This document shows, in pieces, positions 32,763 through 41,314 of a stretch of DNA of 45,935 nucleotides; position 1 is the first letter of the stretch, and each line of letters begins with the position of its first letter. The notes under the pieces are model-generated. The model made no database searches. It was not told the origin of the DNA and saw nothing but the letters and a program-made list of their open reading frames with translations. The stretch covers positions 1-45,935 of the forward strand of contig CAKPMY010000012.1 of NCBI GenBank assembly GCA_934168245.1. The letters are read 5' to 3'. A program made the position numbers and the translations under genes. Source of the stretch: an uncultured Bacilli bacterium (lineage in GTDB: Bacteria > Bacillota_I > Bacilli_A > RF39 > UBA660).

Positions 32763-33668
32763 TTACTTTCTTCTACTTTTACTAACTAATTCAAGGGTTG
32801 TTGTTAGTTGTTTTATTCTTTCGATGATTCGTCTAGCCTTTACTTTATCAGCAGGAGACGTTGTGATTGCTAGGGCTGTTTCTAGTTCTTCCATAGTTAA
32901 GTTGGAAGTGAAGAATGTTGGTAAATGACTTTCCATGCGATATTGAAGAATTGGTCCTAAAACTTCATCACGCGACCAAGCACTGCAATTTTCGGCACCT
33001 ATATCGTCTAGTAATAGTAATGGGGTTTTTTTGATGTAGTTAAATTTTTCATTGTAATTTGTTTGAAAAGAAGATTTTAGACTTCTTAGAAATTCAGGAT
33101 AATAGATTAGAACACTATGAATACCCTTTTTAGCCATTTCATTAAATAAAGCCGCTATAAGATAGGTCTTGCCAGAACCAAAGGAACCAGTTAAATATAA
33201 GCCTTTTGGTTTTTCTTCGTTGTCATAATTTTCAATAAACTCTTTAAAATATTTTATTATAGGTAGACGGGCTTTATCATCTTTGTAGATATTTTTTAAA
33301 GAGGCTTCTTTTATTTCTTTGGGCATTTCAAATATTTCTATGTTTTCTTGGTAGGCTGTATCGTGAAGTTTCTTTTCTAGTTTTTTGCAAGCAATATATG
33401 AAAAACTTATTAGGTCATGGTCTTTTTCAGGAGTGTAACAGTAACCTTCAACTTTATTTTTACACTCGGCTAGGTTTTTACAGGCAAGACAATTTTTATG
33501 TTCTATGAAACTGTCTTCTAAACGAGAAGTGTATTTTTTTAAGACATCCTCAGAAGTATTTAGAGAAAAAACATAGTCATAGAAGTCTTTATCACTACAA
33601 GCATCTTGAAAAGAATGAGTTAAGTCTACTTCATCGGCTGCATTTAGAACATTATTAATATTTTTCAT
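32763..33668 (-). CDS. dnaI: Helicase loader DnaI
   Basis: This protein is 301 residues from the ATG at 33668, which follows GGTGAT; a GTG four codons upstream is also open. DnaI loads the replicative helicase DnaC at origins and restarts. The N-terminal domain has the zinc ligands C60, C63, C69 and C77. The AAA+ domain has Walker A GSFGSGKT at 161-168, Walker B LLLLDDIGAE, a sensor segment FFTSNLTMEEL and the arginine-rich end RRIIERIKQL. Length is normal. The usual upstream neighbour dnaB is not present here. Confidence 0.9.
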   Translation of the reverse strand: MKNINNVLNAADEVDLTHSFQDACSDKDFYDYVFSLNTSEDVLKKYTSRLEDSFIEHKNCLACKNLAECKNKVEGYCYTPEKDHDLISFSYIACKKLEKKLHDTAYQENIEIFEMPKEIKEASLKNIYKDDKARLPIIKYFKEFIENYDNEEKPKGLYLTGSFGSGKTYLIAALFNEMAKKGIHSVLIYYPEFLRSLKSSFQTNYNEKFNYIKKTPLLLLDDIGAENCSAWSRDEVLGPILQYRMESHLPTFFTSNLTMEELETALAITTSPADKVKARRIIERIKQLTTTLELVSKSRRK

Positions 33669-33767
33669 ATTTATCACCACACATTTATATTTTAACTAAA
33701 TTTATTTTTGTTGTCTATAATTCTTTTTATTTTGATTTTATTGGATTCAAAAAAACAAGGGTTTATA

Positions 33768-34295
33768 CTAATTTAATTTGTTTTGATAATAGGCATTTAT
33801 TTTTTTCACGAGTTCTTGTGATGTTTCTTCTTTGTTGTAATTGGGTGGATAAAATCCTAGTTGGCCATTTAAGATATTTAGGGCCGGTATTATGTGACAT
33901 TCTTGTAGGCCTTTATACAATTCCAGAAAGACTTGGTGCGGTTGTAATGATTGGGCTACTAGTTCATCATCTAAAATTACATATTCCTCAACATTATGAG
34001 AAGCAATATAGGTTTGAATTTCTAGAGTTCTATTACCAAAGATATTGGGTGTTAAGTCAAATATTTTGATTCCAAGTTCATTTAATGGTTTTACATAAGT
34101 ATTGAAAAAACTTGAATGGTAATAATCTTTTGAAGGCATTTGTTCTAATTCGTATTTGGTACTGGAAGTTACAATTACTTTGGCACCTGATGCCTTTATG
34201 ATTTTTTTTTAAATATTAGCATTGTCAAGGTCTATGCCTTCAAAGTGAAACCAATTATTTATTACTCCATCAAAATCTAAAAATATGCATTTCAT
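33768..34295 (-). pseudogene. HAD-family protein gene interrupted by an in-frame stop
   Basis: From the ATG at 34295 (strong AGGAGG site) the frame reads FLDFDGVINN, the HAD nucleophile motif. It reaches TAA about 30 codons in, at the edge of a nine-A run (34202-34210). The same frame then continues KKIIKASGAKVIVTSSTKYEL and VEEYVILDDE to 33768, exactly as expected for HAD proteins of the RNA-repair-associated type. A single base change (TTA Leu to TAA) would explain it; no frameshift is needed. Without readthrough only about 30 residues are made. A restart at 34139 lacks a ribosome site and the catalytic aspartates. HAD identity is fairly sure. Confidence 0.75.
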
Positions 34296-34401
34296 AAACT
34301 TCTCCTCCTGTTTAATGATTATATCATATTAATTGATATACTTCATTTGAATTGTGTCACCGCAGGCGATACTTTTTATATTTATAATGAAAGCATTATT
34401 T

Positions 34402-36495
34402 TTATGATAAAGTTTTTTCAATCTTATAACCGGTTCTTTTTACTTTTATTTCAATACTTCCGTCTTTATCAGTTCTATAAATTTTACTATTTTTTAGAGT
34501 ATCTAAGACCGAGGTTTTGGGATGATTATATTTATTATTCTCCCCTACACTGATTAAACTATATGTTGGGTTGATAGCAGTTATAAAAGTTTTACTCGAT
34601 GAGGTATTAGAACCATGATGGCCCACTTTTAGAAAGTCGATGCTTCCTAGAGAATATTCATTTAAAATATCAGCTTCTTTTTCGATACCAGCATCGCCCA
34701 TGAAAAGAAATTTATAATTATTATAGTTTAGATAAATTACGTTTGAGTTATCATTTTCATTGTCGTATTCTTTAGTATTTAGAAATTGTAATTTATACTT
34801 TTCTAGGTCTAATTCATCGATACAACTATAGTAAGATATTCCTTTTTGTTTCAGGACTTTAATTAGATTTTTTTCTAAGTAATTATATGGTCCACAATTA
34901 AAAATAACTTTGTTTACTTGAAAATTATTTATTAAATTAATGGCTTCTCCCATATGATCAAAGTCACCATGCGTAATAATAAGAAAATCTATTTTTCTAA
35001 GGCCTTTACTTTTTAATAGTGGAATGGTTGTATTCTTGACAATCGAGGATTCTTTATTAGTTTTTTGCCAGGACTCTTGCTTGTATGTTATTTTACCTCC
35101 TGTATCTAGCAAGATAGTTTTACTATTAGAGGCTATGAGAAGGCTATCTCCTTGCCCTACATCTATCATTTCTATTAATAGATCATTATTAAGGTATGGA
35201 TATGTATAATGAATAAGTACTAATAAAAGTAATGGTAAGTAATATCTTTTGGTTTTAGACACTAGTCCTTTTATAAAAATAATTATAAAAACATAATATA
35301 ATAAATAGACTACAATATGAACTCTTGGGAAGATAGGTGTCAGTACTTTTATATTAGAAACAAGTAATGAGACTTGTTCCAATACTTTTATTAGTATTTC
35401 ATAGATTGGTAATAAGAATGGGACAAAGGTTACAACAATAGTTACGGGAAAGACTATGATACTTACATATGGAACAAAGAATAAATTATATAGAATACTT
35501 AAGATATTTATTTGATAGAAGTTGTAAAGACTTATGGGAATACTTACTAGGAAAGATATGATGGAAGTTTTTAATAAACCTAGTAAGTAATTATTACTTG
35601 TTATATACTTTGTGGTTAGTATTAGGGAGAGACTTATAGAAAATGAATATAAAAAGCCAATATCATAGATGTAGTTATAATTAATTAAAAGAGCAAGTGA
35701 AGTAGTTAATAAAAATAAATTAACGGGTTTTATGTAGAAATAATAAATTTTATTTAGTGAAAATAATAGATAGAATAATACACCTCTTAAGATAGAAGGT
35801 GAAAATCCTACTAGAAATAAATACATTATTAATATTACGGAGGTAACATAATAGCATTTGGTTTCTGAGAGGCCTAACTTTTTTAATATTTTAGTAATTA
35901 ATGAGGACAATAGAGTTATATGCATACCCGATATAGCAAATAAGTGACTGATTCCATTTTCTTGGTAACTAGTTGTTATTTTAGTACTTAATAATGACTT
36001 ATCTCCTAATATAAATGTTTTTAAGTAAGCATTTTTATCTGTTAGACTAGTCATTATATTTTTTATATTATAATAGACATTTTTATTGTCTTTTAACTTA
36101 TTTAATTTTTGGGCATTTATTATGAAAAAGATGTTTTTACGGTATAAATATTCTTTATAATCAAAGAGATATTTTGTAGTAGCAGACTTGGGTTCTATTA
36201 ATTCTCCTTCTACTTTTATATAATCTCCTAGATGAAATGTTGTTTGATAAAGATTTTTTTCTTGTTCTTCTTTGAAGTAATAATTGACAATTAATTTTTC
36301 TTTATTTTTGATAATTAATTTTAACTTGTTACCTTCGATACTTTGAGATATTATTTTACCAGTTACTTCGGTTATACTTGAATCATAAAGACTAGTTCTT
36401 GGAATTTTGATATTTATAATAGTTATTATGATTACTAAGATAAAGATTAGGTAATATAATTTATCAAGTAGTAATAGAGTCCTTAATTTGAGCAA
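34402..36495 (-). CDS. comEC: DNA uptake channel ComEC
   Basis: This 697-residue membrane protein carries single-stranded DNA across the membrane in competence. An N-terminal helix and an OB-like DUF4131 region precede the multi-helix competence domain (HLFAISGMHITLLSS, GFSPSILRGVLFYLLF). The C-terminal metallo-beta-lactamase-like domain has EMIDVGQGDSLLI, the metal motif THGDFDHMGEA, and VGHHGSNTSS. All parts are present. The start is TTG with a GGAG site, inside comEA (32-bp overlap), so translation is coupled. No pilus or comG genes are in the window. Confidence 0.92.
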   Translation of the reverse strand: MLKLRTLLLLDKLYYLIFILVIIITIINIKIPRTSLYDSSITEVTGKIISQSIEGNKLKLIIKNKEKLIVNYYFKEEQEKNLYQTTFHLGDYIKVEGELIEPKSATTKYLFDYKEYLYRKNIFFIINAQKLNKLKDNKNVYYNIKNIMTSLTDKNAYLKTFILGDKSLLSTKITTSYQENGISHLFAISGMHITLLSSLITKILKKLGLSETKCYYVTSVILIMYLFLVGFSPSILRGVLFYLLFSLNKIYYFYIKPVNLFLLTTSLALLINYNYIYDIGFLYSFSISLSLILTTKYITSNNYLLGLLKTSIISFLVSIPISLYNFYQINILSILYNLFFVPYVSIIVFPVTIVVTFVPFLLPIYEILIKVLEQVSLLVSNIKVLTPIFPRVHIVVYLLYYVFIIIFIKGLVSKTKRYYLPLLLLVLIHYTYPYLNNDLLIEMIDVGQGDSLLIASNSKTILLDTGGKITYKQESWQKTNKESSIVKNTTIPLLKSKGLRKIDFLIITHGDFDHMGEAINLINNFQVNKVIFNCGPYNYLEKNLIKVLKQKGISYYSCIDELDLEKYKLQFLNTKEYDNENDNSNVIYLNYNNYKFLFMGDAGIEKEADILNEYSLGSIDFLKVGHHGSNTSSSKTFITAINPTYSLISVGENNKYNHPKTSVLDTLKNSKIYRTDKDGSIEIKVKRTGYKIEKTLS

Positions 36496-37153
36496 AGATA
36501 TTTTCTCCTATACCTGGTACTTCTTTTATATCTTCTATTGTTTTGAATAGCCCGTTTTGAGTACGATATTCAATTATTTGCTTGGCTTTGGTCTCACCTA
36601 TTCCTGATAAGGTAGATAGTTCTTCGACTGTTGCGGTATTTATAGAAACTAGGGATGTAGTAGTTTTAGTATCAGGTGTTATACAAGCATCATTTTTTAG
36701 AGAAGTTTCATCTTTTTGACGACATTTTTCTTGAACTTGTTCCTCTATCTTTTTAGTTTCTTTAAAACTAGCAACTTCAGCATTACTATAAATAATTATA
36801 ACCATCTCATCAGTTATTTTTTTACTTAGATTAATTACTGTAGTATTAGCATTTTCTGTTAGGCCACCGGCTTTTTCAATACAGTCAATTACACGAGAAG
36901 AACTTTTCATGGTATAAATACCAGGATTAAGGACCTCTCCTTTTATATCTATTTTGTACTCGACTATATTTTCTTTTTCCGGGGATGTTTTTTTAATACT
37001 CGAAGTTTTTTTAACTATGGAAGAGTCTTGAGATTTTTTTATTTTTGGTGAATTTTTGAACAAAAGGATAGTAATAAGTACTATGATTGATAGTACTACT
37101 CCACCAATAATTAATTGTTTTCGATAACGATAATGAAATGTTATTATTATCAC
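36464..37153 (-). CDS. comEA: DNA receptor ComEA, non-standard start codon
   Basis: This protein is about 228 residues. A membrane helix follows a short basic start. An SLBB domain (VEYKIDIKGEVLNPGIYTM, VIDCIEKAGGLTENA) precedes a linker with two Cys (EKCRQK, DACITP). The C-terminal helix-hairpin-helix pair (SINTATVEELSTLSGIG, AKQIIEYR, FKTIEDIKEVPGIGE) binds DNA. The start is odd. A perfect AGGAGG ends at 37153, and the GTG there overlaps it with zero spacing. An in-frame TAG lies two codons further upstream. At proper spacing only ATA codons (37147, 37144) occur. Either a rare AUA start is used or the base is wrong. Confidence 0.88.
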   Translation of the reverse strand: MIIITFHYRYRKQLIIGGVVLSIIVLITILLFKNSPKIKKSQDSSIVKKTSSIKKTSPEKENIVEYKIDIKGEVLNPGIYTMKSSSRVIDCIEKAGGLTENANTTVINLSKKITDEMVIIIYSNAEVASFKETKKIEEQVQEKCRQKDETSLKNDACITPDTKTTTSLVSINTATVEELSTLSGIGETKAKQIIEYRTQNGLFKTIEDIKEVPGIGENIFAQIKDSITT

Positions 37154-37172
37154 CTCCTACTTTATTATTAGA

Positions 37173-37213
37173 CAAAAAAAAGAAAAGTCCGAAAAAAATT
37201 TCAAAACTTTTCT
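37173..37213 (-). terminator. Terminator between the DHH phosphodiesterase gene and comEA
   Basis: An 8-bp stem, AGAAAAGT with ACTTTTCT (37181-37188 and 37206-37213), is followed by eight T on the minus strand. Its first arm overlaps the stop codon of the phosphodiesterase gene. Confidence 0.7.
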
Positions 37214-38291
37214 ATTTTTTTACTTTTAGGTATGGAGGTTCAACAAATGCAAGGGTATTATTTAAAGTTTTTTTGTTTAATTTAGAGCCTACTACTCTTT
37301 TTAAGTCCTCTTCTAAAGACTCTATATCTGTTGTTTCTACTTTACAAGCAGCACTGCTAGCATTACCACCACCAGTAAAGGCTTCCATTATTTCACCGAC
37401 ATTAATATTACTTTTACTTCTGGCACTGATTGAAACTAAGTTATCTTTTATGAAGCCAAGTACAAAGGCGGCATCAACTGGGTATTCAAGTAATTTATCA
37501 GCGGCTTTGGCTAGATCCTCTTTTTTGTAAACCGTTTGCGGAGATGTTCTATTTAAAGTAAAACTCACTTGACTATATTGAAATAGAGACCTTTCATACT
37601 TTTCAAAGATAGTACCATTATAAACTAAGTTATTAATACGGCTATCAGTTTCAAACTCGGCTAAGAATAGTTCATTAACAAAGTCTGGATTGGCACCTTT
37701 ATCTATTAGTTTTTCGGCAACATCATGAGTTATAGAAGTCGTATTCTTTTTATATCTATTAGTATCTAATTGAATTCCCGCTAAAAGATAGTTGGCAACA
37801 TCGGCAGTATAGGGAACATTAAATTCATTTAGAAGCCTAGCAACTATTTCGGCTGCTGATGAGATAGTTGGTTCAATATAACTATAAGTAGAATCTATAG
37901 TATGTTGATCTGGATTATGATGATCTATTACGATAGTATTTTTAAATAAATCAAGATGTTCAGATACAGATAATTGATATTTTTTATTAGCATCAACAAC
38001 TACTAGAGAACAGTTATTTCCTATTAAATTTAGAAAATCTGGTAATTTTATTATATTGTATTTTTCTTTACTGCTTTCTATTATTTTCTTAACACTTGGT
38101 TCAAGTTCAGTATCTTGATCATTAACAATTATATAGGCTTCTCTTCCTAGAAAAGTACATAAACTTTGGATACCAATCGCACTAGAAAGTGAATCAAAAT
38201 CAGGTTCTTTATGCCCTACTATAAATATTTTAGAAGAACTAACAATACTTTTAAGTAGTTGTTGTTTGAGATTATTACATATCTCAGCCAT
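37212..38291 (-). CDS. Stand-alone DHH/DHHA1 phosphodiesterase, GdpP-like
   Basis: This 359-residue protein matches the catalytic half of GdpP, which hydrolyses cyclic di-AMP: GHKEPDFDSLSSA at 26-38 (D31, D33), VVVDANK at 97-103, VIDHHNPD at 121-128, GIQLDTNRY at 172-180, then a DHHA1 domain ending in GGGNASSAA. GdpP proper carries two membrane helices, a PAS and a degenerate GGDEF domain before this; all are absent. Soluble DHH/DHHA1 proteins include NrnA and DhhP-type enzymes, so the substrate may be c-di-AMP, pApA or short RNA. The start has an AAGGAGAAG site. A terminator follows before comEA. Confidence 0.85.
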   Translation of the reverse strand: MAEICNNLKQQLLKSIVSSSKIFIVGHKEPDFDSLSSAIGIQSLCTFLGREAYIIVNDQDTELEPSVKKIIESSKEKYNIIKLPDFLNLIGNNCSLVVVDANKKYQLSVSEHLDLFKNTIVIDHHNPDQHTIDSTYSYIEPTISSAAEIVARLLNEFNVPYTADVANYLLAGIQLDTNRYKKNTTSITHDVAEKLIDKGANPDFVNELFLAEFETDSRINNLVYNGTIFEKYERSLFQYSQVSFTLNRTSPQTVYKKEDLAKAADKLLEYPVDAAFVLGFIKDNLVSISARSKSNINVGEIMEAFTGGGNASSAACKVETTDIESLEEDLKRVVGSKLNKKTLNNTLAFVEPPYLKVKK

Positions 38292-38427
38292 TTTTCATCT
38301 TCTCCTTGCTACAGGCTGTATTATAGCATTATTGGAGCAAGAAGTCAAAAATATTCTGTTTAGTTATTACTTTAAGAAGTAAATGCAATTTTATTTTGAT
38401 TACATATTCAAAGAGAAAATTCCTTAT

Positions 38428-38465
38428 AAAAAAAAATAATGTTCTTTTAGTATTAAGAACATTAT
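38428..38465 (-). terminator. Terminator after the phospholipase C-like gene
   Basis: An 11-bp perfect stem, ATAATGTTCTT with AAGAACATTAT (38436-38446 and 38455-38465), is followed by a T run on the minus strand. The rest of 38292-38500 shows nothing else. Confidence 0.85.
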
Positions 38466-38500
38466 AGGGTGCATACCTGGCGACTTTATTAAGTCTAAAA

Positions 38501-39106
38501 CTACTCTGTTATCTTTTCATACTCTGCTATTACTTTAGAAGTTAATTCAGTTATTAAGGTATCGTCAACATATTTGTTTACTACAGATGTAGTTATTTTT
38601 TCAGTTAACTTTTTTTCAGTCCAGTTTTTTAATTTGTCTTCAGTAATATTTAGAATATTGTAGTATATAGGATTTTGTAACTTTTCTTTTATTTCTAAGA
38701 AGAATGGTGCTGTCATATTCTCTTTAGCATATTCGTCCATACATTTTAAAAATAATGGATGTGGATCTTCTATGTTAGAATTATCTTTTTTTATTTTACT
38801 GGTAACATCTAAATAGAAATAATCATCAAAGATGATGTCCGTTAAGATATGAATTAAATAACCAGTTAGAAAAGCATGATTATAATTTACTTGTTCACTT
38901 TTATAGAAGTTAATGATATTAGAGCGCCAAGTATTTAGATTTTTATCACGGCAATGAGATGTCCATCTTTCTTCTTTTGGGGCGAAACCATTAACATTTA
39001 CAGCATCTGGGGCTAAGGCTCCTAGATAGAAATCGGTAGTATCAAGGGCTTTATATTTCTTAGCAATATTATAGGCTACTTTTTCATGAATCATTATATT
39101 AGGCAT
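38501..39106 (-). CDS. Zinc-dependent phospholipase C-like hydrolase
   Basis: This protein is 201 residues from the ATG at 39106, which follows AAAGGA with 9-base spacing; an upstream ATG at 39136 is poorer. It fits the zinc-dependent phospholipase C/P1-nuclease fold: an N-terminal MIHEKVAYNIAKKY helix, DFYLGALAPDAV (Asp ligand), WTSHCRDK (His), and HAFLTGYLIHILTDIIFDDYF carrying His and Asp ligands. There is no signal peptide, so unlike classical PLC it should act inside the cell. The substrate is unknown. It overlaps ftsW by 8 bp, so the two are translationally coupled. Confidence 0.8.
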   Translation of the reverse strand: MPNIMIHEKVAYNIAKKYKALDTTDFYLGALAPDAVNVNGFAPKEERWTSHCRDKNLNTWRSNIINFYKSEQVNYNHAFLTGYLIHILTDIIFDDYFYLDVTSKIKKDNSNIEDPHPLFLKCMDEYAKENMTAPFFLEIKEKLQNPIYYNILNITEDKLKNWTEKKLTEKITTSVVNKYVDDTLITELTSKVIAEYEKITE

Positions 39107-40244
39107 TTTTATAGTTCCTTTCTTTAGCCAAACCATTTTCTATACTTACTCTTTGGACGATAGAAAGTGCGGCAATTAAACTGATAGTAAAACTTCCACC
39201 ATAACTTATAAATGGTAATGGTACTCCGGTTAGAGGCATTAGGCCTAAGATTCCCATTAAATTTACGGCTATATGTAAGAATATGTAAATAGCAATACCA
39301 TAGCACATAGCACTACCTTTGTTAGTAGGACTATTTCTACCTATAACTAGTATTCTACATAAAACAATTAGGTAGGCAATTAGTAAAAGGATACCGGCAA
39401 CTAAACCTAATTCTTCAATTACAATAGCAAAAATGAAATCAGTATATGGTTCAGGCAAGTATAAATATTTTTGAGTGGAATTGCCTAGACCAGTACCGGT
39501 TAAGCCACCGTTATTTATGGCAATATAACAGTTACAGACTTGGTTTCCAGAATTTAGAAGACTAGCGCAAGGATTAGTAAAATCTAGACGGGCTTTTTGG
39601 CGTTCTTGTAAAAGGGATTTACCAGATCCTAAAAAGGCTACTATAGCAAAAAAGATTAGTCCGAGCACACCGAAAGTAGTCTTTAATTTTATTTCTTTAC
39701 TGATTGGCACAGCAAAAAATATCGCTGCCACAATACTAACAAAGATTATCATAGTACCTAGGTCGGGTTGTAAAAATATTAAGAAAGCAATAGCGGCACA
39801 AACACAAAGTGGAAAAAGACTAGTACTATATTTATTTAGATTATTTTTGTGTTTGTCATAAAAACTCGAGAGCCAGACTATGCTAATTACTTTTATAAAT
39901 TCACTTGGTTGTAGTGTAAATGGTCCTATTTTAAACCAACTCTGGGCTTGGTTTTTTGGCTTTATAAAGATTAGTAAGAGTACTAAGCCAATCGAAAAAA
40001 TAATTAATAAAATCCAGGATATTGGTCCATAGGTTCTAGTATTTACACCGGCTATTACTAAGAATAAGAAAAAACCGGCTAATAAGAATAAGGCTTGTCT
40101 TATAAAATAATAATAGGCACTTACATGATGTGACATATAAGCAATAACATTAGATGCTGAAAATACCATAATTAGGCCAAATATAAATAATAGTATAGAG
40201 ACAATTAATAATGGTTTATCTATATATTTGAATATCTTCTTCAT
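39099..40244 (-). CDS. ftsW: Lipid II polymerase FtsW (FtsW/RodA family)
   Basis: This protein is 381 residues from the ATG at 40244 (GGAGTGAT upstream); a longer frame to 40334 runs through the divergent promoter region and is rejected. Ten hydrophobic helices are evident. SEDS signatures: GLIMVFSASN, AQSWFKIGPFTLQPSEFIKV, FLQPDLGTMII, GGLTGTGLGNSTQKYLYLPEPYTDFIFA and LPLTGVPLPFISYGGS. It polymerises lipid II glycan strands with its partner class B PBP. FtsW is preferred over RodA because of the GLGNSTQKYLYLPE stretch, but RodA is not excluded. A CNCYI insertion is unusual. Its partner PBP lies 12 kb away. Confidence 0.9.
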   Translation of the reverse strand: MKKIFKYIDKPLLIVSILLFIFGLIMVFSASNVIAYMSHHVSAYYYFIRQALFLLAGFFLFLVIAGVNTRTYGPISWILLIIFSIGLVLLLIFIKPKNQAQSWFKIGPFTLQPSEFIKVISIVWLSSFYDKHKNNLNKYSTSLFPLCVCAAIAFLIFLQPDLGTMIIFVSIVAAIFFAVPISKEIKLKTTFGVLGLIFFAIVAFLGSGKSLLQERQKARLDFTNPCASLLNSGNQVCNCYIAINNGGLTGTGLGNSTQKYLYLPEPYTDFIFAIVIEELGLVAGILLLIAYLIVLCRILVIGRNSPTNKGSAMCYGIAIYIFLHIAVNLMGILGLMPLTGVPLPFISYGGSFTISLIAALSIVQRVSIENGLAKERNYKNA

Positions 40245-40386
40245 ATTTTCTATATCACTCCAGTTTATTATAATATAACACAATTTTTCTAAATATTTGT
40301 AATTAAATTTATTATAGGTCAGTTTTATTAACATATTTTGTCAATTTACATATTCTATAATAGATAAAGAAAAGGAGGCTTTAGTT

Positions 40387-40548
40387 ATGTATTATTACGG
40401 TGGAGGTTCAGGCTGCTGTTCTAACCAATCATATCAAGTTCCATACTATCCAACTTATTCAACAGGAAATAATAATTCAACTTATGCTATTATCTTAGTA
40501 TTATTTATCTTATTAGTAATCGTTATTGGTACTAGATGGGCTGCTTAA
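40387..40548 (+). CDS. YjcZ-like microprotein
   Basis: This 53-residue protein starts with ATG at 40387, preceded by a strong AAAGGAGG site. It reads MYYYGGGSGCCSNQ, then a Tyr/Pro/Asn linker, then YAIILVLFILLVIVIGTRWAA. This matches the layout of the YjcZ/SscA family of small Gly/Tyr-rich, single-helix proteins of Bacillota, several of which are spore-associated. Two adjacent cysteines (CC) are unusual. It has a TATAAT about 30 bp upstream and a strong terminator directly after, so it is a single-gene unit divergent from ftsW. Sporulation in this organism is not otherwise supported, so the role is open. Confidence 0.8.
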   Translation: MYYYGGGSGCCSNQSYQVPYYPTYSTGNNNSTYAIILVLFILLVIVIGTRWAA

Positions 40549-40553
40549 ATATT

Positions 40554-40587
40554 AACGTATAAGTAAAAGACTTATACGTTTTTTATT
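40554..40587 (+). terminator. Terminator after the YjcZ-like gene
   Basis: An 11-bp perfect stem, AACGTATAAGT with ACTTATACGTT (40554-40564 and 40570-40580), is followed by TTTTTATTTAT. Confidence 0.88.
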
Positions 40588-40598
40588 TATAGGGTTTT

Positions 40599-40688
40599 CG
40601 ACAAATGTAAGGTTACATAGATATTACTTTCCTTATTGGTTTGGTGTGATTGTGTTTTGGTTACGACAAGTGTAAGGTTACATAGATA
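40599..40688. repeat. Twin 25-bp direct repeats carrying TGTAAGGTTACA palindromes
   Basis: CGACAAATGTAAGGTTACAT and following bases (40599-40623) recur at 40664-40688 with one mismatch. Each contains the perfect palindrome TGTAAGGTTACA (40606-40617 and 40671-40682). The copies are 65 bp apart and lie 80-165 bp before def. They look like paired operators for a dimeric regulator. I cannot name the regulator. Confidence 0.75.
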
Positions 40689-40765
40689 GTTTACATGTTT
40701 TATAATTTTATCTTTATTTTTTTGAGGTTTTTTGGTAGAATATATGCAGTGTGAGGTGGTACTAG

Positions 40766-41314
40766 GTGTTAAAGACAAAAGAAATATTAGATGAAAAGGA
40801 TAAAAGATTAAGATTAGTTAGTAAGGAAGTTAGTTTTCCTTTAACTCAAAAAGATAAAGATTTAATTAATACAATGATTGAATATTTACGCAACAGTCAA
40901 ATTGAAGAGTTAGCAGAAAAGTATGATTTACGTCCTGGTATGGGAATGGCGGCAATACAACTTGGGGTTGCGAAGAGATATTTTGTAGTTGTTGATGAAG
41001 TTGAAGAGGGAGTTTTTGAAGACTATATTTTAATTAATCCAAAGATTATAAGTAATTCAGTTGAAAAGATATATGTTGAACTTGGCGAAGGATGTCTTAG
41101 TGTTAATAGACCAGTTGAAGGAATTGTACCAAGATATGCGAGAGTTACAGTTGAGGCATATGACTTAGAAGGAAGAAAGATTCATGTTAGAGCAAGAGAA
41201 GAACTTGCGATTGCGATGCAACATGAGCTTGATCATTTGAATGGAATTATGTTTACAGATCATATAGATAAAAATAATCCTTATAAAGGAAAAGACCAGA
41301 TGAGAGCCATCTAG
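40766..41314 (+). CDS. def: Peptide deformylase
   Basis: This 182-residue metalloenzyme removes the formyl group from the start methionine of new proteins. The three motifs are intact: GMGMAAIQ at 58-65, EGCLS at 108-112 (metal Cys) and HELDH at 153-157. The length and the loop with an insertion before motif II fit the type 2 enzymes of Gram-positive bacteria. The start codon is GTG with AGGTGG 6 bases upstream. Its stop codon overlaps that of the convergent 484-residue gene. Twin palindromic repeats upstream may regulate it. Confidence 0.95.
   Translation: MLKTKEILDEKDKRLRLVSKEVSFPLTQKDKDLINTMIEYLRNSQIEELAEKYDLRPGMGMAAIQLGVAKRYFVVVDEVEEGVFEDYILINPKIISNSVEKIYVELGEGCLSVNRPVEGIVPRYARVTVEAYDLEGRKIHVRAREELAIAMQHELDHLNGIMFTDHIDKNNPYKGKDQMRAI

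Noticed and set aside
34355..34374. Imperfect palindrome between the HAD gene and comEC
   Set aside because: It has mismatches in each arm and no T run or promoter next to it.
40587..40778. Minus-strand 63-residue frame over the twin repeats
   Set aside because: It has no ribosome site and no protein-like pattern; the DNA repeats better explain the stretch.
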